A DNA stretch of 64,000 nucleotides. Origin: Taxillus chinensis. Its lineage: Eukaryota; Streptophyta; Magnoliopsida; Santalales; Loranthaceae. Made by a program: the position numbers and the translations under genes. The notes under the pieces were generated by a model. It did not search any database. It saw nothing but the letters and a program-made list of their open reading frames with translations, and was not told the DNA's origin. Location of the stretch: contig CM042085.1 in assembly GCA_023512835.1 (NCBI GenBank), forward strand, positions 34,072,312 through 34,136,311. Direction: 5' to 3'. Positions 1 through 10,544 of this stretch are shown in pieces (positions within the stretch are counted from its first letter, which is position 1; each line of letters begins with the position of its first letter).

Positions 1-1925
1 TTTTTTTCTAGATTTTGACCTAGTGAATGGGCTCAAATGAATTCACGTGCAAAAGGAAAGATGCTTAGAATGATGTCCTCTATCTACCACAGAAGTTTCA
101 GGCCAAACGGACGTGTATGTGAGGTGCACGTGAAATGGGTCCAATTCACGTGCAAGTGTGGTTGTCTTCTACATGATGCAAAGAGGCTAGGGGTGAAGTT
201 TGAGCGCATTTGGAGTGCATTTGGAGTTGCACGTGAATTGGGGAATTCACGTTCAAATTGGCGTGCAGCCATATTTTTGCATGGTTCCCTTGGTTTTGAC
301 ATTCTAATGATCTTTCTCCAAAGGACCATGTTGAAATTCGAGTATTTTGGCCTATATGGGTGCGGAAAGGTGCTAACTTGTGTGATCAAAACTACGTCGT
401 TTTGATCCTGGGATTTACTTAATCAAAACTACGTCGTTTTGATGTGGGTAGTGTCTATATAACGAGGGCTTGAGTTTGAGTTTAGGGTTCTTGTGTTCTT
501 CTTTGCCTTGCCCGCACAGAGAGAGAGAGAGAGAGAGGATCTCCGGGCGGTTGCCGTGGTGGTTCGCGTCGTTGGAAGGTGTCTAGCGTTGAGGTTAGGA
601 CAAAAGTCGAGGTAGGGATTCATGTTCTTCCTAACTCTCCCTCTGTTCTACGATATTCACCTATATATATATATATATGTAAATCCATATAGGTGTGATC
701 TCCTATATGGATGTTGGCCTTCGATGGCATGTTCTGTTGATTCGATGTTGAATTTGGCCTGAGGATTTTCTGGGGTTTGTTTATGCCCACCATTGTTTGA
801 TGAAATGTCCGTGAGGCCCGCACACTATGTATTTGATAAAATATTGTGAGGCCTGCATGCCATGTATTCAATATAATGCCCGTGAGACCTTGTATATGGG
901 TGTCCGATGATATACCTGCGTGACTGGTGTGTCTTGTGTTTGACTTGTATTTGATTTTAAGCCTATGAGGCTGATGTGTGTGGCTTGTATCTGACCATGT
1001 TGGTCCCTCCGGAATAAAGTGTAAATGCTGTCCCGAGTTTACATGTTGAGATGTAATGCTATCTTTGTTCGTTGGTCTGTTTGAGACCGAGCTGAGATAT
1101 GGGCCAGGCACAATCATTTGGACCCCTTTGAGATTTGGCCAGGACGTGGTCCCGAGTCTCGGTGTAGCACTCACGACGGTGGGCTAAGTCTACACCCATT
1201 CCTGAGGGTAGGTATGGCGCCCGAGGAGGTGGTTGACCATATCGACTCGGGTGGAAAATGTTGCATTGGTGTCCACGCAACATTCGCCTGGATGTGGTAT
1301 GTCATGTCGCCGTGGTGGCGGGGTGTCCTCTCGCCCTTCGGTGCGGGCTCAGGTAAAGAGTGTTTCCTGGGTGATGTTTGTTGCTTTAGCCTTAGGCACG
1401 ACACGAGCACAAGCATACACATATCATGCATGTTGTAGAGCGGGACGGGTCTGGGGGAGACCTGGATCCCTACTCTGAGCTATGGTTTGCTCACCCCTCC
1501 TATGATCGTTCTTTTGCAAGGGTTTACGAAGGCGGTAGGTGAAGGCCGAGGAGTTAGGCCCCCGAGGGCCGGGAGTTTTATGTTATTTCCTTTGTTGTGC
1601 TAGTGGTTTTATGTTTTGAAATTTGGTTTGGTTTTATTTGTAACAGTACACCTGGCTTCATAGGGGTTTTTCCCCGGCGGGTTGTAATAAACATTTAGTC
1701 TTTGAAATGAAATAAAATGAGATGTTGTTATTCAATTTGTGTTTGTGTGCATGGTTTGGGAGCAGGAGCATGCCCCTTGGCATGTTAGCCTGGTTGTGCG
1801 GGTTTGGGACAGCACCCGTGCCAGGAAGTCCTTTTAAGGTGCTTGCACCAACCCCTTGTCCCTTCAAGGTGCGGGCATGGGCAGTCACTACTCATTTCCA
1901 AGTGGAAGGGAATTGGGGCGTGACA
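1..1925 (+). repeat. A-type chromovirus LTR 'D', left end outside the window
   Basis: This matches both LTRs of element A (10545-12503 and 17967-19915) over its whole length. It begins about 70 bases inside the LTR and ends with the same GGGGCGTGACA terminus at 1925. It has the family's paired ACGT palindromes, a TATA box, a GA-repeat leader at 518-537 and polyadenylation-like AATAAA sequence near 1687-1715. The two bases after the end (AT) run straight into the TRIM at 1928, so no primer binding site follows. It is therefore either a solo or 3' LTR, or a 5' LTR cut by the TRIM. The left flank is outside the window, so a TSD cannot be tested. Confidence 0.85.
384..462 (+). promoter_or_regulatory. 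LTR promoter: two ACGT-core palindromes and a TATA box
   Basis: Two near-identical copies of AAAACTACGTCGTTTT, an imperfect palindrome around an ACGT core, sit at about 386-405 and 423-442. A TATATAA box follows at 456-462. The same arrangement precedes the TATA box in every chromovirus LTR here. ACGT cores are the usual binding sites of plant bZIP factors. Activity is inferred. Confidence 0.6.
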
Positions 1926-1927
1926 AT

Positions 1928-2417
1928 TGTAACGACCCATGAGTGGGTGTTAGTCCCACATTGCTTGGTGAGGAGAACAAAGTCCGCCTTATAGGAGGGG
2001 ACGGATACCTCACCTTACAGGAACGCGTTTTGGGCGAGACCCAAAGACAAAACCGTGCGGAGCGAGCCATGAGGGCGAGGCCCAAGACTGGTTGGCCAAA
2101 GCGGACAAAATTCTTGTGACGGGTATGGGCCGGGCTATTCTCGGGTGGTCTCGAGCCGGACCCGGAGCGGTGTGCCATGGTCCCACGGGGACGTGGGCCT
2201 CCTAAGGGGGGGTGGATTGTAACGACCCATGAGTGGGTGTTAGTCCCACATTGCTTGGTGAGGAGAACAAAGTCCGCCTTATAGGAGGGGACGGATACCT
2301 CACCTCACAGGAACGCGTTTTGGGCGAGGCCCAAAGACAAAGCCGTGCGGAGCAAGCCATGAGGGCGAGGCCCAAGACCGGTTGGCCTAATTCTTGTGAC
2401 GGGTATGGGCTGGACAA
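1928..2417 (+). mobile_element. TRIM (terminal-repeat retrotransposon in miniature)
   Basis: Two direct repeats of about 200 bp (1928-~2136 and 2218-~2417) both start TGTAACGACCCATGAGTGGG and contain AGTCCCACATTG, CCTTATAGGAGGGGACGG and AACGCGTTTTGGGCGA. The roughly 80-bp interior has a GGTGTGCC segment and ends in a polypurine tract, AAGGGGGGGTGG, directly before the second repeat. The AGTCCCACAT, CTTATAGGGG and GACGCGTTTT words in this order are typical of a widespread plant TRIM family. The interior TGGTCTCGAGCC looks like a decayed primer binding site for initiator Met tRNA. There is no coding capacity. The right repeat ends slightly differently, so the 3' boundary is approximate. Confidence 0.8.
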
Positions 2418-4369
2418 AATTTATTAATATGAACTTGATTAGAAAGCCAGGTCATCGAGATAGACTCCAACATTCATAGTGATAATGGCCTATTTCTCTA
2501 CATATCAAACAGACACTATGATACGGAGCACAAACAGGGGATACAGGTTTCTTAGGTTTTACCAGGTTTTCTACACTATTCCCTATGGCCTAATCCTTTG
2601 CAATTGGGTGACACGCTCTTAGCCCTAGATGCGTCGGCCTTAGCCTTTCCTTTGTTTATGGATGGTACAATTTCAGCTTTAATCGCAATGACCTTCCCTT
2701 CATCTTTAGGTACGGGTGCTACTACTTCGGGATTAGGTATGTGACCTCTCTTCCACAGTCATAAACTATGGTGCCACTTGAAATGAAACCATCAAACGGT
2801 TTAGATGTACTAACGGGATAAAGGTTGGTTAGTTTCGGAATGAAATCCGAGGGACACTTAGTAGCTTATGTGAAGGTTGATGGTTCGGAGCCAAGGCCAG
2901 GTTTAACTCGGAGGTCGTCCGGATCGGTCCTAAACGTAGAGGCTATTTCCCCCGATTTTAGCCACTTACGATTTATTTCTTTTTCCTTTTCAAGTTCATT
3001 CTCGAGTCTTTTAAGATTAACTGTTAGGCCTGTTAGGTTGGTATTTAGCAAATGATTTTTAGCTCTAAGATCACAATACCAAGCCTCTTTACTCCTAAAG
3101 TCGGCTATGTCTTTTTCAAGTCTTGCAACAAGAAATTCAAGACGTTTAGTCGACTTTCCATATTTTTGTACATTTGAGTAATTATTAGTCTTTCATTCTT
3201 TTCGTGATCACGTTCAGTAGTAAGAGATTCTAATTTACTCATGATCTCAGAGATAGAAGGTATCTCAGCATTTGCTATGAGGCAGACGTTCGGCTTCGTG
3301 GTTGGCTCATCGTTAGAGGATTCGTCCTCTTCTTCCGAGCCACTGATGTACTTCGTGATGAACGCCTTCCTCTTGTCCTTGCCGCTTTCGAGGTGGAGCA
3401 TCGGGGTTTAACCTTGTAACTTTTATCGTACGTCTTTGATTTGGATTTACGAGTCCTTGGCTCGGTGACCGGGTTTCCCACGGTTGAAGCATTCTTTGGA
3501 ACTTGACTCCGATCGCTCCTTCCTTCTAGAAGATAATGAGGAGCCTCTTCTGAATCCTTTTCTACTTTTCTGCAGGAATTGCTCGAAGGATTTGACCAGA
3601 AGAGCTATTTCTTCTTCAGTGTCAGAGTCAGAGTTCTCTGACTCTTCCGTATCATCATCCCGCTGTATGATGAGACATTACGTAGCTTTGAAAGCTTCCT
3701 CCTTTTCTTTCTGAGCTATTTTCTCATCTCGGTCAGTGTATTTGAACCTAACCTCATGAGTCCGTAGCTCTCTAAATAGTTCTTCAATGGGAGCATCTCG
3801 CCGTTTTTTGTCCGCTTGCATCCGGAGCCGCTTGGAGTAGTAGCGATCCAGCAAGAAGCGAAAAACTTGTCATTGATTTGGAATTACGTATAATGCTCAT
3901 TGACGGTTTCAGCTCACGAATGAGCTTGCCGAACCTCCTGGTAAGGACCCGTACCTTGACTTAGTCGGTTTTGCCTTCGAGTAGAGTTTTTCTAGATTTT
4001 GACCTAGTGAATGGACTCAAATGAATTCACGTGCAAAAAGGGAAGATGCTTAGAATGATGTCCTCTATCTACCACGAAGTTTCAGGCCAAACGGACGTGT
4101 ATGTGAGGTGCACGTGAATTGGGTCCATTTCACGTGCAAGTGTGGTTGTCTTCTAAATGATGCAAGGAGGCTAGGAGTGAAGTTTGAGAGCATTTGGAGT
4201 GCATTTGGAGTTGCACGTGAATCGGGGAATTCACGTGCAAATTGGCGTGCGAGCATATTTTTGCATGGTTCCCTTGGTTTTGACATTCTAATGATCTTTC
4301 TCCAAAGGACCATGTTGAAATTCCGAGTATTTTGGCCTATATGGGTGCGGAAAGGTGCTAACTTGTGTG

Positions 4370-4446
4370 ATCGAACTACGTCGTTTTGATCCTGGGATTC
4401 ACTTAATCAAAACTACGTCGTTTTGATGTTGTGTTGTCTATATAAG
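4370..4446 (+). promoter_or_regulatory. Solo LTR promoter region
   Basis: The ACGT-core palindrome appears twice. The first copy (about 4371-4389) has lost bases on its left arm (GATCGAACTACG); the second (4407-4426) is complete. TATATAAG follows at 4439-4446, then a GA-repeat leader at about 4499-4516. Confidence 0.55.
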
Positions 4447-4984
4447 GAGGAGAAGCCCCTCTGTTTTAGGTTTAGGGTTTGTTGCTCCACCACCGTCGCA
4501 GAGAGAGAGAGAGAGAAGGAAGGGGAGCTCCTAGTTGCTGCCGGGCGTCTTGCGTGGGTGGTCGAGTCTCGTGGGTGGACGGTGTTCGGCGTGGGATCAG
4601 ATTATTCTTTGGGTTGTTGCATCTTACTTGAGGTAGGGGTTCTGTTCTTCTTAAGTCCTTCTCTGTCCTAGGGTTCTAGGGCAGATTTCGGGTTATATCG
4701 TTATATATAAATATGTAATCCATATAGGTGTGATCTCCTATATGGATGTTGGCCTTCAATGGCGATTTTGGTGTGTTTGTGGTGTTCGTGTGATGCATGA
4801 AAAGTGCTCGATAAAATGCCTGTGTGACATGCCTGCTACATGTTTGAGAAAATGCCTGTGCAGCTGGGTTTGTGAGCCTGTAAATTTATGTACACCAACT
4901 GTTTGGTTTTATACCTGTGAGGCTTTGCATGCTAAGTGTTTGATGTTATGTCTGTGTGACTAAGTGTGGCTATGTGTGCTGTGT

Positions 4985-5170
4985 TTTGTGGAACCCGGTG
5001 GCTGTGGAAGCCCGGGACTATTTTGTGGAACCCGGTGGCCGTGGAAGCCCGGGACCGTTTTGTGGAACCCGGTGGCTGTGGAAGCCTGGGACGTTCTTGT
5101 AACCCGGTGGGTTGTGGAAGCCCGGGACTGTTCTTGGAAACCCGGTGGCTGTGGAAGCCCGGGAGTGTTT
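4985..5170 (+). repeat. Minisatellite in the solo LTR, about 5 units of ~40 bp
   Basis: Five imperfect tandem copies of a unit built on GGAACCCGGTGGCTGTGGAA followed by GCCCGGGAC. The units vary by small indels. The same unit occurs only once in the LTRs of element C, where a different unit is expanded. Confidence 0.88.
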
Positions 5171-6090
5171 ATGTACCAGCCCGTGTATGATTGTATTTGC
5201 TGTTATAGCCTGTAATTACATCTAGTGGAATAATTGTATCACGACACCGCACTTGTACACAAGGCATGTAGATATTAGGTGCATGGGATGGGTTGGGGAG
5301 ACATGATCCCCTCTTGAGTGTGGTTGCTCACCCCTCCTACCATGTTGTTTTCTTTACAGGAACCTACAGGCGTTAGGTGGGAACACCAAGGTGGAAGACC
5401 TTATTTACTTTACTGTCTACCATTTATGTTATTTTTTATTGGAATTGATGTAACTCCAGTGGGGATGGATTGAAAAGAGGGTTTTGTTGTAATAAAGACT
5501 GGCTTGGATTGTGGATTGCTTTTATGAATTTTACTGTCTTGAATGTGTTGTGGATGTTTAAAATGTGATATTCTTGGTTTGTATCCTAACCCCTTTGCCC
5601 TCCGTGTGGGTAAAAGGGGAGTCACGTACCGGTTTCCTCGGGTTGGAAATCCGGGGCGTGACACCTCCGGTAGATGCTCTCGATGGAATCGCCAGGTTTA
5701 TGATTGAAGCTCTCAAAGTTCTCCTGAGAGCACGGATAACGTTCGCATTTGGGACTGACTTCCCTTATAGAGGATTGTCGGTTTATCCCGCACGATTTTC
5801 GTTGTCGTGCAGCCCTAGACATCCATGAAAGCTTCGGAGTCCAAAGACGATGTTACATAAGCCAGAGCCTTTTCGCTAGCACATTGCCAGGCTCTTTCGT
5901 CATTGGTAAGTTCAGCATCCGTCTTTGGCCTTCTAACTCCATGTCCTCCGATAGTCATCGGAATAGGTATCCCCTGATGAAGAGATGGCCACATGAGATG
6001 ATCATGACATACCATGAACATCTTCATGCGAGCTTTCAACTGGAAGAAAAGCTCAAGTATGAATTTTGGCGGTTCGGTCAGAGTGAAACC

Positions 6091-6457
6091 AGAACTCCCT
6101 GGTTGAGGAGAAGCGGCAGTAGCAGGTTGAGGTGGATCAACATTTTCACTACTGCTTCGATTAGGGAGGGGCTCTTGTGCACCTCCAGAGTTAAGGCGAG
6201 CGTTGAACAGCATGCTGCTTTCTTTGGCCATTTGATGAGAGAGAGAAAGAATGGATCACTACTTTGAGCAGGTAGAACTCCGTGGTTGAGGAGAAGCAGT
6301 AGCAATAGGTTGAGGTGGATCAACATTTTCACTGTTGCTTCGATTGGGGAGGGGCTCTTGTGCACCTCCGAAGTTAAGGCGAGCGTTGAACAGCATGCTA
6401 CTTTCTCCGGCCATTTGATGAGAGAGAGAAAGAGTGGGATCTCTACTTTGAGCAGGT
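6091..6457 (-). repeat. 183-bp tandem duplication of the Copia E leader and gag start
   Basis: Two head-to-tail copies, about 6091-6273 and 6274-6457, each hold a Met codon, the same N-terminal gag codons and an upstream GA-rich leader. The period is 183-184 bp. Each boundary starts with the short word AGAACT, suggesting a microhomology or template-slippage origin. The copies differ by scattered substitutions, so the duplication is not recent. Confidence 0.85.
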
Positions 6458-6463
6458 AGAACT

Positions 6464-6478
6464 TGCTCTGATACCATT
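6464..6478 (-). other. Primer binding site of Copia E (minus strand)
   Basis: The plus strand reads GCTCTGATACCATTTG directly left of the LTR. Its complement contains TGGTATCAGAGC, the usual plant site complementary to the 3' end of initiator Met tRNA. This fixes the LTR as the 5' LTR and the element as minus-strand. Confidence 0.9.
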
Positions 6479-7874
6479 TGTTGGTCCCTGGAAGCCTAGA
6501 GGGGGGATGAATAAGCTTTTATCGAAACTCTTTTCTAACTATGGCACAACACTTATCTGGTTAAGAGAAATAATCAATGTGGAAGATAACCAGATAGTGG
6601 AAATATTTTGTTTTATTATCAAGATATAATTACAACAAAATAGAAGCAGATTAAAGCTTGTAAAGCTTTTTGATCTACTGAACAAATCTCTTACACTCGT
6701 TTACGATTACTCACACATTACCCAAATATTATCACTTTTAGCTCTTGTACATACATGCACGTATATGTATTCTATTACACCTCATGCGATATATATAAAA
6801 TATACAAGTGTTCATATATATAACCATCCATGAAGAACATCTTTGGAACTTGTTCTCCCAAGCAATGTGCAACGTGACTATTCCTCGGAAATCTCTCTGC
6901 CTTAAATGCTGCGGATGTGGAGCTCAAGATCTTGGGTTTGCAAAACATAAGTGTCTTTGTGAGTTCCCAAGTGTAGTTAAAGTTGTGTCCACATACCCGT
7001 GTGATCCACGTGTAAGATGCTTTAGGTTATTAATGAGTTTGTTTTACATCGGGACGCAACGAGTTGACTACTTTGAGTGCGAAGAGATAAGTTGAAGTAG
7101 CATCTTCTTAATCCGTCGTAAGGTTCCTTACTCCGTGTTAATGAAGCTCGGATCCTTACTCCGTGTCAGTGGTTGCTTACACCGTGTTAGTTTGGTACTA
7201 GAATTCTTATTCCGTGTCAGTGCTTCCTTACTCTGTATAAACGAGAAGTCTAGAGAGCTTACCCCGTATTAGCGCTTCCTTACTCCACATGAGTTGAAAG
7301 GACCAGATGCCTTACTCCGTATTAATGCATCCTTACTCCGCATGAGTAAAAGGTCGGATTCCTTACTCCACATCTCTTTTCCTTACTTCGTGCGAATAAA
7401 GGACTTGGGTCCTTATTCCGCACAAGTCGTTCCTTACTCCACATGTATGGAAGACTCGGATTCCTTACTCTGTCTTCTTGTCCTTAGTTCGCTTGAGTGG
7501 AAGACTTAGTTTTTTATTCCGCGATAACTGTCTCTTACTCCGTGCTAGTTGTAGACTAGGATTCTTACTCCGCATCTATTTGACTTAGTCCATTTTAGAC
7601 GCAGATTCCTTAGTCCGTAACTTTAAGCATTTAGTCCACACGAATGATCCTTATTCCGTATGAAGTAAAGATTTGGTTATTTACCAAGTGTTTGATGACA
7701 CTCACTCTTATCCGGATCAGAATTATGTATCTTATCCTCAACTTTGCTCTCACAAGTGAAGGTCCGGATTAAGATCATATCTTCTGCAACAACTTAAGAT
7801 AAAGCACGCAATGTCTCAAATCAATTTATATAAGGTCTTATCCACATCATCCAAATTCTGGGTTTAATCCAACA
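6479..7874 (-). repeat. 5' LTR of Copia E
   Basis: On the minus strand the LTR begins TGTTGGATTAAACCCAG (at 7874) and ends in CCAGGGACCAACA (at 6479), next to the primer binding site. It holds a long array of short degenerate words (see 7110-7670). Its partner LTR is not in the window, so age and TSD cannot be tested. Confidence 0.88.
7110..7670 (-). repeat. Degenerate short-word array in the Copia E LTR (CCTTACTCCG)
   Basis: About twenty copies of CCTTACTCCG or one-to-three-base variants occur at irregular 20-50 bp spacing on the plus strand. On the element's own strand they read CGGAGTAAGG. Neighbouring words such as GTGTTAG, CATGAGT and GAAGACT also recur. Spacing is too irregular for a classic satellite. 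No function is known to me. Confidence 0.75.
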
Positions 7875-8521
7875 GTCCATTACTTTGATATGCATTTGTA
7901 ACATGTGTGACTTTAGGTTTTCAAAACAAGGACAAACAAAAAAAACTAAAACTAAAACAAAAAAAAACACGTTTTCCAAAAAAACATGTTTTCCAAAAAA
8001 AAAACAAACAAAAAAACAAAAAAACATTTTTAAACTAAAAACCAAAAAAAGGTTTCAACTCTAGGACTCCAATTTCCAAAATAACAAAAAAAAAAACAAA
8101 ACAAAACCTTAGGATTTCATTTTTCACTTCAAATAAAAAGGTAAAACAAAACTTTCAGGATTTCCCTTAGAAATTTAGGGTAAATCAATTTTAACCATAA
8201 CTTTGACAAATAACTTGCTAAATAAAAAATATAGACTTTCTAGGAAAACCATAGTGCCTTAACCCAATCCAAAACATCGAAAATAAATAGAGACCTCCTC
8301 CTCCTAAAATAGATACCGAAAGGGCACTGTAGGGGTGCTAATCCTTCCCTACACATAACCAACTCCTGAACCCTTCTCTGATAACACAGACCACACCTTA
8401 AACTACTTAAAGAGGGTATCCAACTGTACCCCAAAAATAGTTGGTGGCGATTCTAAATTTCTCACCATTGGTTTAGTTAAAGCCCACCCCAAAAGGGCCC
8501 AAACGAAAACCGGTGATGACA
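7875..8521 (+). repeat. 3' end of the F 5' LTR, including an A-rich tract
   Basis: An A-rich stretch with runs of up to ten A residues covers about 7925-8110. It is followed by sequence typical of the end of Ogre-type LTRs (GGGTGCTAATCCTTCCC near 8334) and closes in GATGACA at 8521. The left part of the LTR is missing. I see no gene here. Confidence 0.65.
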
Positions 8522-8523
8522 GC

Positions 8524-8542
8524 TGGTGACTCTGTCGGGGAC
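8524..8542 (+). other. Primer binding site of F
   Basis: TGGTGACTCTGTCGGGGAC starts three bases after the LTR end. It closely resembles the TGGCGACTC..GGGGAC sites used by plant Tat/Ogre elements, which prime from an elongator tRNA rather than initiator Met tRNA. Confidence 0.7.
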
Positions 8543-8759
8543 TGTAAAAATATTAGAGAGTTAGGTCTAGCCAGGAATAGGAAGTTATTTTGTTTTTGTA
8601 TATATTTAACTGCCGTGATAATTATGATTGTGATTTATATACTTTAACTGTCATCATAACTACCATTTTGTTCCCTCAACTGTAATTGTGGTTTATTTAT
8701 ACGCTTTAACTGCCATGATAGTTATGATTTATTGCTTTACCTACCTGTGGAATGCATGC
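8543..8759 (+). other. F leader, left part, ending in the TSD of Copia G
   Basis: Non-coding AT-rich leader of F with three imperfect repeats around TTTAACTGCC.TGATA. It ends in CATGC (8755-8759), duplicated at 33010-33014, where the leader resumes. Confidence 0.65.
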
Positions 8760-10544
8760 CGTTGGAAATATAGGATTTCATGAAGCTGCCAAAATATAGT
8801 CTAAGTCTGGAGACTCGAAGAACCGAAGGTCGTAGGGTCGAAGAGTCGAAATCCGTAGAAGTGAAACTGTCATAGGACGTATTGGCAAGAGACTCGTAGA
8901 CTCGTAGAGTCTGGAGACTCAAGGCGAAACAGTGACAAAGCATTGCGACTCGTAGATCCAGGGTCGAAGGTTGTAGAGTCACAGTACGGAAAAGAGAGTG
9001 TTACTATAAGTATCAATAAGCTCGGAGACTCGTAGAGTCGAAGAAGTGTTAAGAACAGTAACCAAAGCTAAATAACTCGTAGAGTCATAAGGTCGAAACC
9101 TTCTGACACTGTTAAGAAAATAAGACTCATAGACTCATAGATCGAAAGTCGCAGTGTCGAAGCCTTCGAATAGTGTAAAGAAAACCGGACTCGTAGACTC
9201 GTAAATCGAAAGTCGTAGAGTCGAAGCCGTCGAACACGGTTAAGCAACTGGACCCGTAGACTCGTAGGTGAAGGTCGAAGAGTCGATGCTATAAAGACTA
9301 GCAAACAAATGAAACTGTAACTCAAGGGTCGTAGAGTCGTAGAGTCGTAGACTCGTAGACTCAAGGGACACTGTCACTATAGAGAAATTGCCATACTTCC
9401 AGACTCGGAGATCGATGGCGGAGAGCTGTAGCTAAAGGGTCGTAGCTATACAGGAACTCAGTTTATGAGCCTCTGTGAAAGACTAAGGAAGAAAAGCGAA
9501 GTTGAAGACTCGTAGAGTCGAAGATCTACGGACGACTTAGTCAAATATAGTAAACTGAGAGACCCGAAGGTCGTAGACCCGCAGAACTCGAGTCGTTGAC
9601 TCGTAGCTACAATAACAGGTAGATTAGCTGAAATCGAAGAAGTCACACTAAGTGTCATTCAAAGAGTCACAGACTCGTAGAGTCATAGATTTCAGTTAAT
9701 AGAGTGACACAAAAGACTAATCCAACCTGAAGCTCTTGCCTCGGAGACTCGAAGATATGAGTCGTAGACTCGCAGAAACGTTGTAAAGCCTGAAGAAAAC
9801 TTTCGCCACTTTCAATGGGCTCTAACTGAAATCTTCGAGTCACCGAACCTATGAGGCATCTACCTCCGAGGGAAACTTACAACCCTAAACACAGTCACTT
9901 AGCGACTTTGTAAGCTAGGGTTTGTACAGCAAGTCTGCGCCATCCCGAGCAGTTGAGCACATTAATGACGCATTAATTGCTGCCAACTACCATCCTCGGA
10001 TGAACGGCCAAGATCAACTGCATGCCAAATACGCAGTATGGGCATCTGATCTGTAAATCAAAGCAGAACAACCCATCCCCTGACATTCCGCATTTTTAGT
10101 GGCGGGAAGTCAGTCTGTCGGGATGGACATCTTGGCGCATGAGCACTTTAATCTTAAAAATATATCTTTCACACACTTAACGACAAAATCAAGAGTTTAA
10201 CCTCTCTCTCAAAAGAAGGAAACACACAGAACATGAGATAATGGTTCTGATATACTTGAAAGAAATAATTTTGGAAAGGTGACACAAGTGTTCCAACGCA
10301 AGAGAGAGTCTCTGAAAGAATCCTTCAAGGTCTTGTGCCTCGCGGTGAACCAAGAACAAGAGTAATCCATCTAAGTATTTAAGAACCTTTTGTTCATCAA
10401 AAATCTAGCCCTTCCATTAAGTCTTGATCTTTGTGTTGTCTATAATCCACACTTCAATCTATCATAAGCCTTCTCTTTCACAGCTGAGATCTGAAGAGAA
10501 AAGAACATTTACTCTTATTTCAGTTTTGTCTGATAGTTCATCAT
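8760..10544 (+). repeat. 5' LTR of Copia G, part 1
   Basis: Aligns from end to end with 31064-32857. The first ~1 kb is dense in GACTCGTAGA words. It is cut at ATCAT (10540-10544), the TSD of chromovirus A, and resumes at 19921. Confidence 0.93.
8795..9780 (+). repeat. GACTCGTAGA word array in the Copia G LTR
   Basis: Dozens of copies of GACTCGTAGA, GTCGAAGG, GTCGTAGAGTC and close variants occur at irregular spacing. Many neighbouring pairs form short inverted repeats of the type GACTC-GTA-GAGTC. The 3' LTR (31100-32090) has the same array with a few unit gains and losses. Confidence 0.85.

Larger units (their letters stand above)
3939..5663 (+). repeat. Solo LTR of a chimeric chromovirus family
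   Basis: This is a complete LTR ending in GGGGCGTGACA. It is flanked by a 5-bp TSD, CCTCC, at 3934-3938 and 5664-5668. The start reads TGGTAAGG where the relatives have TGTAAGG. There is no primer binding site, interior or second LTR, so it arose by unequal or intra-element recombination. Its U3 (to about 4430) resembles element A and the 1-1925 LTR. From the TATA box onward it resembles elements B and C. It lies within Copia E's gag. Confidence 0.93.
2440..6414 (-). pseudogene. Copia E gag pseudogene
   Basis: The N-terminal part (from Met codons at 6414 or 6231) starts with MAKESSML or MAGESSML, then a low-complexity stretch, then a Copia gag-like region with TEPPKF and MVCHDHLMWP. The part between 5822 and 5669 holds the KPGDSIESIYRR block typical of Copia gag. 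After the solo LTR, sequence near 3940 continues it with FGKLIRELKP. A first zinc knuckle near 3455-3495 is degenerate: CFNRGKPGHRAKDS has lost two cysteines of the CX2CX4HX4C pattern. A charged, coiled-coil-like segment follows (about 3401-2866). A second knuckle at 2511-2470 (CLICREIGHYHYEC) keeps all four ligands. Frameshifts and stops are frequent. The product would have been the capsid and nucleocapsid polyprotein. Confidence 0.75.
2418..7874 (-). mobile_element. Copia retrotransposon 'E' (gag and 5' LTR only), split by a solo LTR
   Basis: Read on the minus strand, the order is 5' LTR (7874-6479), primer binding site (about 6478-6464), a duplicated gag start, then gag down to about 2440. 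Pol and the 3' LTR are absent, so the element is truncated where it meets the TRIM. The gag frame is interrupted by the solo LTR at 3939-5663, and the gag sequence rejoins across it once one TSD copy is removed. The architecture matches Copia elements G and H in this window and suggests a Sirevirus-like lineage. That lineage call is inference from gag structure only. Confidence 0.8.

Noticed and set aside
37..405. Small protein genes inside LTRs (several 80-120 codon frames, both strands)
   Set aside because: The same frames recur, altered or broken, in every LTR copy and carry no domain; chance frames in U3.
1928..2417. Cassandra-type TRIM carrying a 5S rRNA promoter
   Set aside because: I find no 5S rRNA internal control region in either terminal repeat; the word order fits a different plant TRIM family.
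7110..9780. CRISPR-like or satellite arrays
   Set aside because: Words are short, degenerate and irregularly spaced, and lie inside LTRs of a eukaryotic retroelement; no fixed repeat-spacer geometry.
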